A DNA stretch of 64,000 bases from an uncultured Bacteroidota bacterium (GTDB lineage Bacteria; Bacteroidota; Bacteroidia; Chitinophagales; LD1): NCBI GenBank assembly GCA_903861145.1, contig CAIOTH010000065.1, forward strand, positions 42,883 to 106,882, written 5' to 3'. Position numbers and translations under genes: made by a program. A model generated the notes under the pieces. That model was not told the DNA's origin and did no database searches. It worked only from the letters and a program-made list of their open reading frames with translations. Numbering within the stretch: the first letter of the stretch is position 1; each line of letters starts with the position of its first letter. Positions 7,665 through 16,094 of this stretch are shown one piece after another.

Positions 7665-8347
7665 CCTTTCTTGCTGCCCAGGTTACTAACTCCGGCGCCC
7701 TCATATTCACGGAACTTCTTAGAAATTACGCCTGATAGCTTCTGGTATTGAATGACTATTTAGGCCATAAATGCAGTAACACGTTAATTTATTATGATGA
7801 TTATGATAAAATAAAATGAATATATTTTATCCGATATATACGCATAGTCCCCCAGTCGGCAAAGCCGGAAAGGGGAGACTTGCTGAGAAGAAACAACCAG
7901 TTATACCCACCCTGCCTATATCTTTTTGCATACTTTATTGGGCTTATGTTTAGTTTTGTATTGAGTTTTATGCGATTTGAGTGACCGGTGGGAGTTCTTC
8001 GTAGTTTCGGGTTGAAATACGGAAAGGTTTGTGTGTTAGGGTTGTTTGACCTGAATGTAATTTGATTTTTGATTGAAGGCGGAGGTTTTAGGGGCCATGG
8101 GCGAAGCCAAATCAAAAAAAGGTTACAAAAGGTTACATTTTTTTGAAAGTTTCGATTTGCTGCGGGAAGCCTTTACAGCAATGACGAATGAGTAAAAAAG
8201 TTGACAAAACTTGACAAAACCCGACAAATTCTATTTCGTGTGATGCCCTCGTAGTTTTTTGGCTTCAATTGAAACTACCGCTTTCATTATTTGCATATAT
8301 TAGCGACCGGTAAAAATGTTGGGTAAGTTAAAAACCCTTAGAATAAG
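7665..8347. other. Gene-poor 683-base region with dispersed repeats
   Basis: I see no convincing gene. A minus-strand open frame at 7801-8115 has low-complexity composition, no start context and no family resemblance, and is treated as noncoding. The stretch contains the dyad-like CCCAGTCGGCAAAGCCGGAAAGGGG near 7850 and a paired element of 10-base repeats at 8121-8236, whose close copy lies inverted at 22608-22752. The ccsA promoter should lie at its right end. Confidence 0.5.
8121..8236 (+). repeat. Composite 10-base tandem-repeat element, copy 1
   Basis: Two tandem GGTTACAAAA-type decamers (8121-8140) are followed after about 60 bases by two exact TTGACAAAAC decamers (8201-8220) and then CCGACAAATTCTATT. 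The second half (8195-8236) is almost identical to the reverse complement of 22608-22649, with one visible mismatch. The two parts keep the same order and orientation relative to each other at both sites. Confidence 0.7.
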
Positions 8348-9496
8348 ATGCAGACGTTAATCAGGGCATTGGGGAGAATGGTACATGGTACTACGTGGTT
8401 ATATACAACGTGGTGGAAGTGGTTTTGCGCAACGCTTTTATTGTATGTGGTTATAGGTAGTTTTATGGTGCCTTTAAGCCCGGGGATTTCAAAAATTGAG
8501 CCCCTCTCATTTTCGCCCGATACAATTTATACATTCAAGGTTTCAACTTATCACACGCATTTTAATAGCGCAGCAGCCGGTAAAACTCAATTTTGGTTTA
8601 AGGTGGGCAACGATTACTTTAAAGCTAAATCGATAGAAGTAATTGGAGCCGATAAATTAGAGGTGAAGTTCGGGGTTGGTTCCTTGCAGCAGGATAGTTT
8701 AAAATCGACCAGTTTTGATGTTGTTTGTAACGATGATATAGACGGAACTTTTGCATTACGCGAAGGGACAACATTATTAAAGACAGCCAAAGCGGATTCT
8801 ACCTCGAATATTGTGGCGATTAGTGAAACGCCACAAGTGACGCACAATAAACACCAGTTTTTGGCCTTCCCTTACCGCGAAATTTTATACGAAACAATAC
8901 GCAATACCTTTTTCCATGTGCCTATGTGGTTTGCTATGACCATGCTAGTTATGTTTTCACTACTTGCAAGTATCTTGTTTTTGATAAAAGGAGATTTTAG
9001 ATTTGATACTTATGCACACCAGGCTATTATAGTGGCGCTGCTTTTTGGTGTTTGCGGATATACAACCGGTATGGTATGGTCTAAATATACCTGGTTTATT
9101 GGCTTAAGCTGGTGGAAGGCGATAGAGATTATGGTTTTTCAGGAGACAAAGCTTAGAGGTGCGCTTATTAGTATAATAGCTTACCTGATATATCTTGTTT
9201 TACGTTGGATATTATCTTTGAAGGCCATGAACATTCAGAAAAGGGACCGGGCTATTATATCGGCAGCTTACAACATTTTTGCCATCATTATTTTTATGTG
9301 GTACATATTTATAATGCCGCGGTTGCATGATTCGCTGCATCCGGGCAACGGGGGGAACCCTGCGTTTAGTAAATATGATTTGGATAGTACCCTGCGGATG
9401 TTCTTCTATCCGGCTTGTATTGGTTGGATAATGCTGGGCTTTTGGATTTATTCGATACTTGTGCGCATGCAGTTAATTAAACAAAAACAAGAGTGA
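8348..9496 (+). CDS. ccsA: CcsA/CcmC-like haem-handling membrane protein with periplasmic insertion
   Basis: This 382-residue polytopic protein belongs to the cytochrome c assembly family, which presents haem for cytochrome c maturation. The family segment ETIRNTFFHVPMWFAM carries the first haem-ligand His. The end LHPGNGGNPAFSKYDLD, then FYPACIGWIMLGFWIY, carries the second loop His and is typical of Bacteroidota CcsA. Two features are odd. About 130 residues (50-180), predicted beta-rich and periplasmic, separate the first membrane helix from the HVP motif. The tryptophan-rich haem motif, usually W-G-x-W-W-x-x-D-P-K-L, reads TWFIGLSWW, then eight residues, then QETKL, so the D-P pair is missing. 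It abuts ccmD, which supports a genuine maturation locus. ccmA, ccmB and ccmE are not in the window. Confidence 0.82.
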   Translation: MQTLIRALGRMVHGTTWLYTTWWKWFCATLLLYVVIGSFMVPLSPGISKIEPLSFSPDTIYTFKVSTYHTHFNSAAAGKTQFWFKVGNDYFKAKSIEVIGADKLEVKFGVGSLQQDSLKSTSFDVVCNDDIDGTFALREGTTLLKTAKADSTSNIVAISETPQVTHNKHQFLAFPYREILYETIRNTFFHVPMWFAMTMLVMFSLLASILFLIKGDFRFDTYAHQAIIVALLFGVCGYTTGMVWSKYTWFIGLSWWKAIEIMVFQETKLRGALISIIAYLIYLVLRWILSLKAMNIQKRDRAIISAAYNIFAIIIFMWYIFIMPRLHDSLHPGNGGNPAFSKYDLDSTLRMFFYPACIGWIMLGFWIYSILVRMQLIKQKQE

Positions 9497-9711
9497 TGGC
9501 TAAATATTTTTTGACATTTATTTCGTTGTTCCTATCAACATTTATTTTTGCGCAGGCAGAAACAGCCGAGAACAGCAACAATTTTATGGTAAGCAATCAT
9601 AAAGTTTTTGTTGCAGTAGCTGTGCTGACTATTATACTCGTTCTGATCTTCACTTTTCTATTTTCAATAGAAAGAAGATTAAAACAACTCGAAAGCCGCC
9701 AAAAGAGTTAA
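9496..9711 (+). CDS. ccmD: CcmD family protein
   Basis: This 71-residue protein has a signal-like N-terminal segment (ending FIFAQ), then a second membrane helix (VFVAVAVLTIILVLIFTFLF) and a basic tail SIERRLKQLESRQ. This is the standard CcmD layout in Bacteroidota, where the helix is preceded by S-N-x-K-x-F/Y-V. CcmD is a small partner in the haem-release step of cytochrome c maturation. Its ATG overlaps the ccsA stop (TGATG), so the pair is translationally coupled. An in-frame GTG lies one codon upstream. Confidence 0.8.
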   Translation: MAKYFLTFISLFLSTFIFAQAETAENSNNFMVSNHKVFVAVAVLTIILVLIFTFLFSIERRLKQLESRQKS

Positions 9712-9886
9712 ATAATTGCTCCTCTTTTTTGAAAAAAACAAAAAAATCTGTTCCATTTACCTGTGTAATTATCAATTATTCATCGGGGATTGACATATAA
9801 TACCAAAATGGAAAATTTGCTTACACCGGTTTTTCGTTTAGGTTTGCCCCCTCTAAAGCATAATATTATTCACCAAAACAAAATTT

Positions 9887-11323
9887 ATGGCCAACAAGAG
9901 TGGTAAGGTTGATCTTAAAACCTTAAGTTTCTCAGAAAGCGTTTCGCATTATTTTGATAAGGCTTCAAAGTTTACCGGAGCCCCGCAGGGATTGCTTGAT
10001 CAAATTAAAGTTTGCAACAGTATTTATAAAATGAATTTCCCGGTTAAGTGGGGCAACGAAGTAAAAGTTGTTGAAGCTTACCGTGTGCAGCATTCACATC
10101 ACCGCATGCCAACTAAGGGTGGTATTCGTTACTCAACTTTTGTTGACCAGGATGAAGTTATGGCCCTTGCTGCACTTATGACTTACAAATGTGCCATTGT
10201 TGACGTTCCTTTTGGCGGTGCTAAAGGTGGCATCAACATATCTCCGCGCCAAACACCTCCAGAGGTTCTTGAAGCGGTTACCCGTCGTTACACGGCCGAG
10301 TTGATAAAGAAAAATTTCATAGGCCCAGGTATTGATGTGCCTGCACCAGATTACGGCACAGGCGAAAGAGAAATGGCCTGGATATTAGATACGTATATGA
10401 CTTTGCGCCCGGGAGATGTTGATGGATACGGATGTGTTACCGGTAAACCGGTTTCGCAAGGCGGTGTGCATGGAAGAACTGAAGCTACCGGCCGTGGAGT
10501 TGTATATGCGCTGAATGAAATTTGCAGTAAGGCTGAAGATATGAAGGCGATAGGATTAACTACCGGCCTTGAAGGCAAAAAGGTGGTTATTCAGGGTTTA
10601 GGTAATGTAGGTTATAACACAGCAACCATTATTCGCGAGTACGGCGCAATCATTATTGCCATTTGCGAAAACGACGGTGCCATTTATAACGAAAAAGGCC
10701 TCGACCCGGTTGATGTTCTTAAATATCGTACCGAGAATAAAGGTGTATCGGGTTACCTGGGTGCAAAGACATTAAAGAAGAGCGCCGACGGTTTGGAAAT
10801 TGAGTGCGACATTTTAATACCTGCCGCATTAGAAAAGCAGATTACCGACCAAAATGCCAACCGCATTAAAGCCAAAATAATTGCTGAAGCAGCTAACGGG
10901 CCAATAACCCCTGCTGCCGAAGATATCCTCCTAAAAAAGGGCATTATGATTGTGCCCGATATTTACGTAAACGCCGGCGGCGTAACAGTTAGTTACTTCG
11001 AATGGTTGAAGAACTTATCGCACGTTCGCTTTGGTAGAATGGAGAAGAGATTTGACGAGCAAAACCAGCGCAACCTCATTAAACTAGTGGAAGATTTGAC
11101 CGGCAAAACTGTTTCGAAAGATATAGTTAAAACCATCATTCACGGCGCCGATGAAATCGACCTGGTAAACTCGGGCCTTGAAGATACCATGATTAAATCT
11201 TACAACGATATAAGGGAATTTAAAAAAGCCCATCGCGGAGTTAAAGATTTAAGAACCGCTGCCTTTGCGGTTTCCATCAATAAAATCAGAGACAGCTACT
11301 ATGCCATGGGCATTTTTCCATAG
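9887..11323 (+). CDS. Glu/Leu/Phe/Val dehydrogenase (glutamate dehydrogenase type)
   Basis: This 478-residue enzyme interconverts L-glutamate and 2-oxoglutarate plus ammonia with NAD(P). The catalytic domain has MPTKGGIRYS (substrate-binding Lys77) and the active-site segment DVPFGGAKGG (Lys113), followed by GPGIDVPAPDYGTG. The nucleotide-binding Rossmann motif VIQGLGNVGYNTA lies near residues 224-236, and the C-terminal region has ADEIDLVNSGLEDTM. Length is slightly above the usual 410-450 because of an N-terminal extension. The gene stands alone and ends in a strong intrinsic terminator. Substrate preference for glutamate rather than a branched-chain amino acid is inferred from closeness to hexameric GDHs. 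Confidence 0.92.
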   Translation: MANKSGKVDLKTLSFSESVSHYFDKASKFTGAPQGLLDQIKVCNSIYKMNFPVKWGNEVKVVEAYRVQHSHHRMPTKGGIRYSTFVDQDEVMALAALMTYKCAIVDVPFGGAKGGINISPRQTPPEVLEAVTRRYTAELIKKNFIGPGIDVPAPDYGTGEREMAWILDTYMTLRPGDVDGYGCVTGKPVSQGGVHGRTEATGRGVVYALNEICSKAEDMKAIGLTTGLEGKKVVIQGLGNVGYNTATIIREYGAIIIAICENDGAIYNEKGLDPVDVLKYRTENKGVSGYLGAKTLKKSADGLEIECDILIPAALEKQITDQNANRIKAKIIAEAANGPITPAAEDILLKKGIMIVPDIYVNAGGVTVSYFEWLKNLSHVRFGRMEKRFDEQNQRNLIKLVEDLTGKTVSKDIVKTIIHGADEIDLVNSGLEDTMIKSYNDIREFKKAHRGVKDLRTAAFAVSINKIRDSYYAMGIFP

Positions 11324-11338
11324 GCAATTGCTTATTCC

Positions 11339-11380
11339 AAAACAGAAAGCCCACGATGCATACCGTGGGCTTTCTGTTTT
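11339..11380 (+). terminator. Strong intrinsic terminator after the glutamate dehydrogenase gene
   Basis: A perfect 17-base-pair stem (left arm 11339-11355, right arm 11364-11380) encloses an 8-base loop ATGCATAC. The stem ends in TTTT on the plus strand and AAAA at its foot, so it could work in both directions. It lies 16 bases past the stop codon. Confidence 0.92.
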
Positions 11381-11436
11381 ATATAGTTAAGCCCTCCACA
11401 TTTGTAAATCCGTCCAATATTTAAGCGCTTTTGCTT

Positions 11437-11444
11437 TATACTTG
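11437..11444 (+). promoter_or_regulatory. Probable -7 element of the acyl-CoA dehydrogenase gene
   Basis: TATACTTG matches the Bacteroidota -7 consensus TAnnTTTG with one mismatch and lies 18 bases before the ATG. No TTTG -33 element sits at the ideal 19-base spacing, so support is moderate. Confidence 0.4.
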
Positions 11445-11462
11445 CACGTCAAAAATTAGAGC

Positions 11463-12611
11463 ATGGAAAGAAATATATACAACGACGAGCAAAAGCTGTT
11501 TGCCCAATCAGTTAAGGACTTTATCATAAAGGAAATTCAACCCCATAACGCCAAATGGGAGAAGGAGCAAATGGTTTCGCGCGAAAGCTGGCTTAAATTT
11601 GGTGAGGCCGGTTACCTGTGCATGCAAATTGACGAGCAATACGGTGGGCTTGGCATAAAAGACTTTCGTTACAACGCTATTATTGCCGAGGAACTAGGCC
11701 GTGCCGGGCTGGCAGGTCCGGCAGTGGGTTATCCTTTGCATTCTGATATTGTAGCTCCATACATTGATCATTATGGAACCGAAGCCGCCAAAATGAAATG
11801 GCTGCCCAAAATGATAAGCGGCGAAGCCGTAGGCGCTATTGCCATGACTGAGCCCGGAGCAGGCAGCGATTTGCAAAATATAAAAGCTACCGCTGTCGAT
11901 AAAGGCGATTATTACCTTGTTAACGGCTCAAAAACATTTATCACCAACGGTTACCTCAGCAACATTGTAGTAACCGCCGTTAAAACTGACCCAACCAAAG
12001 GCGCGAAGGGCACTTCACTTGTGCTGATTGATTCGGGCATGAAAGGTTTCTCAAAAGGAAGGCCTTTTGAGAAAATAGGCCTGCATGCACAAGATACATG
12101 CGAGCTGTTTTTTGAAAATGTAGAAGTACCAAAAGAGAATTTGATTGGCAAAGAAGGCGAAGGTTTTAAATACATGATGACCGAACTTTCACAAGAGAGA
12201 TTGCTGGTTTCTATTTCAGCTATTGCCGCTGCCGAAGGTTCATTGGCAAGAACAGTTCAATATACTAAAGAGAGGAATGCTTTCGGAAAGTCAATTTCCG
12301 AATTTCAAAACACTCGTTTTAAATTGGCCGAACTTGCTACCGAAGTAGCCATTGGCCGAACTTTTTGCGATAGATGCGTAGAATTGCACAGCGAAAAGAA
12401 GCTTGACCAGGCAACTGCCTCAATGGCCAAATACTGGCTAACCGATTTACAAGGCAAGGTAGCAGATGAATGCCTTCAATTACACGGTGGTTACGGTTAT
12501 ATATGGGAGTACGCCATTGCACGTGCCTGGGCCGATGCCAGGGTACAAAGAATTTATGCCGGCACCAACGAAATTATGAAAGAACTGATTGCAAGAAATG
12601 TGCTGAAGTAA
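11463..12611 (+). CDS. Acyl-CoA dehydrogenase, long-chain (LCAD-like) type
   Basis: This 382-residue flavoenzyme carries out the first step of fatty-acid beta-oxidation, FAD-dependent alpha,beta-desaturation of acyl-CoA. It shows both family signatures: GAIAMTEPGAGSDLQNIKA (FAD and substrate binding, from about 124) and QLHGGYGYIWEYAIARAWAD (about 340). The position used as catalytic Glu in short- and medium-chain enzymes is Ala here (RIYAGTNEIMKELIAR). The LCAD/isovaleryl-type base in ELSQERLLVS is present at Glu245. This indicates the alternative active-site geometry. Single gene with its own likely promoter; electron-transfer flavoprotein genes are not nearby. Confidence 0.92.
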   Translation: MERNIYNDEQKLFAQSVKDFIIKEIQPHNAKWEKEQMVSRESWLKFGEAGYLCMQIDEQYGGLGIKDFRYNAIIAEELGRAGLAGPAVGYPLHSDIVAPYIDHYGTEAAKMKWLPKMISGEAVGAIAMTEPGAGSDLQNIKATAVDKGDYYLVNGSKTFITNGYLSNIVVTAVKTDPTKGAKGTSLVLIDSGMKGFSKGRPFEKIGLHAQDTCELFFENVEVPKENLIGKEGEGFKYMMTELSQERLLVSISAIAAAEGSLARTVQYTKERNAFGKSISEFQNTRFKLAELATEVAIGRTFCDRCVELHSEKKLDQATASMAKYWLTDLQGKVADECLQLHGGYGYIWEYAIARAWADARVQRIYAGTNEIMKELIARNVLK

Positions 12612-12621
12612 ACCGGTTCAG

Positions 12622-13266
12622 CTAGGCCCTAATTCGTTCCAATATAAATACAAACTCGCTCATTATAATAGCTGTTGCACCCCAAATAATATGCTGCCCG
12701 AAAATATAAGCAGGCACATGAACCACGGTGCCATTAAACAGCTTTATCTCGGTCTTTAAATTCACATTGGCCTTGTCTAAAAAGAACGAAACAGGTATTT
12801 CAACTATCTTTTCCACTTCATTCTTTTGGGGGTAAAAGCTTTCAATACTATCAGCAAAGCCCACCACAGGGTAAACCAAAAAATTACTGGGCGGAATGTA
12901 TAACTGACTTAATTTCCCTAATACTTTTATCTGTTCCTTATCAATCCCGATCTCCTCCTTCGTTTCTCTTAAGGCGGTTGCCACCATGTCATTATCGCTA
13001 CTATCTTTTTTTCCGCCCGGAAAACTCATTTGCCCACTATGCACACCATCATATTGCTTCCGTTGGGTAAAAACAATATTCAACTCCCCCTGTTTTTCAT
13101 ACAAAAGCAACATTACTCCGCCAAGGCGTGGTTCGTGCTTAAGTATTTCCCCCATATCCAAATGAGGGCGGTACGAAGGCGCCATGCGGTATTGAGCAGC
13201 TTCGCCGGGCAACTCTTTCTTTAGTTCCTCGCTAAGTTGTTCAACAAACTTAATATCGAATTTCAT
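12622..13266 (-). CDS. NUDIX hydrolase, CoA pyrophosphatase type
   Basis: This protein of about 214 residues has one NUDIX domain. The CoA-pyrophosphatase subfamily motif is visible: L-x-x-V-x-x-T-Q-R, then H-S-G-Q-M-S-F-P-G-G-K, then D, then ATALRETKEEIGI, with the usual replacement of the first NUDIX Glu by Asp. Such enzymes cleave CoA and acyl-CoA to phosphopantetheine and 3',5'-ADP. Convergent placement next to an acyl-CoA dehydrogenase may be incidental. The frame is open to a TTG at 13290, but the ATG at 13266 (MKFDIKFVEQL) is the natural start. Confidence 0.9.
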   Translation of the reverse strand: MKFDIKFVEQLSEELKKELPGEAAQYRMAPSYRPHLDMGEILKHEPRLGGVMLLLYEKQGELNIVFTQRKQYDGVHSGQMSFPGGKKDSSDNDMVATALRETKEEIGIDKEQIKVLGKLSQLYIPPSNFLVYPVVGFADSIESFYPQKNEVEKIVEIPVSFFLDKANVNLKTEIKLFNGTVVHVPAYIFGQHIIWGATAIIMSEFVFILERIRA

Positions 13267-13396
13267 ATCTGTTTCAAGGTCAAAAAGCAATGTTTTCTGT
13301 TATCCTCAAATGCAAATAAAGCGAATCGTAGATTAACCTTTTTGCCCATTTCGCAATTCAGGCTTATCAGGATAAGTATTTTTTGACGAGAACAAT

Positions 13397-13404
13397 TATC
13401 TTTG
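13397..13404 (+). promoter_or_regulatory. -7 promoter element (TATCTTTG)
   Basis: TATCTTTG is an exact TAnnTTTG match, 41 bases before the ATG of the coiled-coil gene. It is followed by a short leader with a CCCTTT/AAAGGG dyad. No well-spaced -33 TTTG is visible. Confidence 0.5.
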
Positions 13405-13445
13405 GTGTCCCTTTAAAAAAAGGGAACACAAAAATTTAGTAGCAC

Positions 13446-14567
13446 ATGCAATCCAGATTTACGGCCAAAGGAGTTAACGCTGACGACAAAGAAGTAGTAC
13501 TTGCTTACGAATTAAAGGAGGAAGAATTTAAGGTAGACCTGTACATTATCCCCAGAAAATCTTTAAAAGCAGATGACCTGGAAAAACTTGAAAAAGGATG
13601 GGTAGATGGCGAAGCTTATGAATTCCCCGAAGGCACTACACTCATTAACCCTAACCTGAATGACGAATCGGTTTTGCCTGAAAACATCCGTTCTGATGAA
13701 GCCGGTAAAATACGCGCTAAACAAAACGAATGGGCGTACCAGCTACTTACCACTAAATTATGGGAGAGTTACTTGCATGAATTGGATGGATTAAAAACCA
13801 AAGCCGCTGCATTGGCTCAGTACGACCGCCAGTTATTTGACGATGCCAAATCGTTTTGGGAACGTGTGCTTGAGCACAGAAAAGAGCGCGATATAAGTCA
13901 GCAAAGCCTTGATAAGATTAAGGATGATGTAAATTCTATTTTCGAAAAGCTCAAAACTTTCCGCAAAACCGAAAGTGCAGAGTTTGAAGGAGCATCTGCT
14001 AAGTTACGCGATGAATTTATAGCCAAACTTGAAGAACTTAAAAAGAAGGCTGATGCCAAAGCTAATTTTAAGGCCCTGTTGGATGAGTTGAAAAACATTC
14101 AGAACGAGAGCCGCAAAAACCGCTATACCAAAGCCGACGACCACAATTTACGCAAAGCAATGGATGCTGCTTTTCAATACATCAACGAGCAGCGCAATCA
14201 TTTCTTTAACGACAAAACCGAGATACGCATTAAGGACTTAACCGAGATAGTTGAAAAAATGACCTCGTCTTTAGATCGCGATAAGCGCGACCTTGAATAT
14301 ATGGCCAAAAAGACAAACAGCAACAGCATCAAGTCGCTCGAGCTGCAACTAATCAAGGTAAAAACCAACATGCTAAACGAAACCATCGCTTCTAAAGAAG
14401 AGAAGTTAAAAGATGTTCGTTTAACCCTGGAAAAGCTTTTAAAGCAATCTCAACGCACCAACAAGAGCGAAAAAGGTAAGGATAAAGAAGCTGCTAAACC
14501 AGAAGTTGAAACCAAAACCGAAGAGCCTGCTGCAACTGATAGCGTTGAGGGCGCTGAGGGGAAATAG
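13446..14567 (+). CDS. Cytoplasmic coiled-coil protein of unknown function
   Basis: I do not recognise the family. The 373-residue protein starts with a small beta-rich domain (residues 1-75: RFTAKGVNADDKEVVLAYEL). A long, highly charged helical region follows (about 85-335) with heptad-like spacing and K/E/D-rich stretches, typical of an extended coiled coil. A low-complexity K/E/T/A tail closes it (340-373). There is no signal peptide or membrane helix, so it is cytoplasmic. The helical part loosely recalls DUF349-type proteins without a diagnostic motif. It has its own probable promoter and stands alone. Confidence 0.6.
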   Translation: MQSRFTAKGVNADDKEVVLAYELKEEEFKVDLYIIPRKSLKADDLEKLEKGWVDGEAYEFPEGTTLINPNLNDESVLPENIRSDEAGKIRAKQNEWAYQLLTTKLWESYLHELDGLKTKAAALAQYDRQLFDDAKSFWERVLEHRKERDISQQSLDKIKDDVNSIFEKLKTFRKTESAEFEGASAKLRDEFIAKLEELKKKADAKANFKALLDELKNIQNESRKNRYTKADDHNLRKAMDAAFQYINEQRNHFFNDKTEIRIKDLTEIVEKMTSSLDRDKRDLEYMAKKTNSNSIKSLELQLIKVKTNMLNETIASKEEKLKDVRLTLEKLLKQSQRTNKSEKGKDKEAAKPEVETKTEEPAATDSVEGAEGK

Positions 14568-14585
14568 GGCAAAGAACTGCCTCTT

Positions 14586-16076
14586 TTATTTTTGGTAAAT
14601 ATATACTTTACCACCCATGACTATATTACTATCAACAAGAATAACGTTTCTACGGAAGGCCAATTGTTGCGCCTCGATTTTAGGCGCTTCCTCCCAGCTG
14701 TACATGATAGCAAACCGTTTGGGTAGCGACTTAACTAACTCCTCTATATTTACCCCCCCAACAAAAGTGGAAGCACCTAATAACGAAGTCCACTTCTCTT
14801 TTTGAGGATGTATTTGCGTGTAATATATATAAGCGGGTGACGCGAAGTTATGCATACAAAGCCCAGTCCCCTTTATATCTCTTTTCTTTAAAAAATCAAG
14901 GCTCAACTTTATTTCTTCAGTTTGCAACGGGCGTACAAAATTCCTTAACGCATTAAAGTCTACAACGCAAATTATGGCTATCACAATAGCGGCTAAACGT
15001 ATGATAGGAAATCGCCAATGCAATATCTGTTGTAGCCCAACCGCAATTAATATCAATAAAAGAGGCATGGCAAAAAGTGAAACCCGTTGTATCAATGAAT
15101 ATTGATGAAGGGCAGCTGCAAAGAAAACCGCAAATACCGGCACTATCAGAAGTACGAGCTTAGCGATATCCCGACGGCCTAAATAAGCAATCCCTATAGT
15201 GATACAAATTATGTGAAACACCAATGGCAATCCCAAATAACCGCCAGCGGTTGATATAAAATATAAAACCAGATTAATATCCTTAAGTAACACATTCAAA
15301 CTTATTGGCGGGTAAAAGAAAAACTCTTTATGGTAATTAACCAAGCCTTGCAAACCAGTTTGTGGTTTTAATATGATAATATAATATCCCGCAAACTGTA
15401 TCAGCCAGATAATTCCTACAACAAGCAAAAACCAAACTTTGAAATAATCTCTTTTCTGTAAAGCCCCTACCAAATAATAACAACCTATACCTGCTAAAAT
15501 AAACGCTGAGGGCATTGAGCTCCAAATGGCAATACTTCCGACAATCGACCAAAGCAGAAAAAGCCTAATTGCTGGTGTAGATTCGAATGTATTTTTAAGA
15601 GCAAGCCAAAGCAAAATAAGAGTAATGAATATATCAGGTGAATATTGCTTGGTAGCTTGGGTGTAGCGAACATAAATGGGGCCGAAAGCAAATAGCAACA
15701 GGACGTACCATATCCCGGTGTTGTCGGTGTAATACCTTAGCACTAGCAACAATATCCATAATGAAAGAATCCCGCAAACAAAAGGGTACAAACGATAAGA
15801 GTATTCGCTATATCCAAATAATGTGGTACAAAGTTTAACCACCCACAAAAACACAGGCGGAGCAAATTGATCATAACTAAGAGGATGAATAAGGCCGGAA
15901 AAGGTTCTCTCATAAATATTGCGAGCTATATTAGCTTCATCAATGTACATGCTATTGCATTGCAGAAACACTGCTAAGCGCAACAAAATCCCCACAGCTA
16001 TTATAACAAAAACGAGATATTTAAGCGATTTAGCGAGTTCACCCGACTTACTATGGTTCCATTTGCTAAAAGTCAT
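14586..16076 (-). CDS. GT39-like polytopic glycosyltransferase
   Basis: This 496-residue membrane protein has about ten to twelve hydrophobic segments. The first periplasmic loop carries the acidic pair typical of GT-C (PMT/ArnT) enzymes, MYIDEANIARN near residue 40, followed by PLSYDQFAPPVFLWVVKL. Such enzymes move a sugar from a polyprenyl-phosphate carrier to a lipid or protein acceptor on the outer face of the inner membrane. A short soluble C-terminal domain (about 390-496) follows the helices. The acceptor is unknown. It lies 18 bases downstream of the Calx-beta/T9SS gene on the same strand, so co-transcription is likely; glycosylation of that exported protein is a speculative link. Confidence 0.78.
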   Translation of the reverse strand: MTFSKWNHSKSGELAKSLKYLVFVIIAVGILLRLAVFLQCNSMYIDEANIARNIYERTFSGLIHPLSYDQFAPPVFLWVVKLCTTLFGYSEYSYRLYPFVCGILSLWILLLVLRYYTDNTGIWYVLLLFAFGPIYVRYTQATKQYSPDIFITLILLWLALKNTFESTPAIRLFLLWSIVGSIAIWSSMPSAFILAGIGCYYLVGALQKRDYFKVWFLLVVGIIWLIQFAGYYIIILKPQTGLQGLVNYHKEFFFYPPISLNVLLKDINLVLYFISTAGGYLGLPLVFHIICITIGIAYLGRRDIAKLVLLIVPVFAVFFAAALHQYSLIQRVSLFAMPLLLILIAVGLQQILHWRFPIIRLAAIVIAIICVVDFNALRNFVRPLQTEEIKLSLDFLKKRDIKGTGLCMHNFASPAYIYYTQIHPQKEKWTSLLGASTFVGGVNIEELVKSLPKRFAIMYSWEEAPKIEAQQLAFRRNVILVDSNIVMGGKVYIYQK

Positions 16077-16094
16077 TTCAATTCAGGTGTATCG

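Noticed and set aside
7801..8115. Minus-strand open frame of 104 codons in the 683-base gap
   Set aside because: Pro/Asn/Arg-rich low-complexity translation, no ribosome-binding or promoter signal, no motif. Kept only as an unexplained stretch.
8121..8236. Tandem repeats as a CRISPR array
   Set aside because: Units are 10 bases long and contiguous, with no spacers of constant length and no cas genes nearby.
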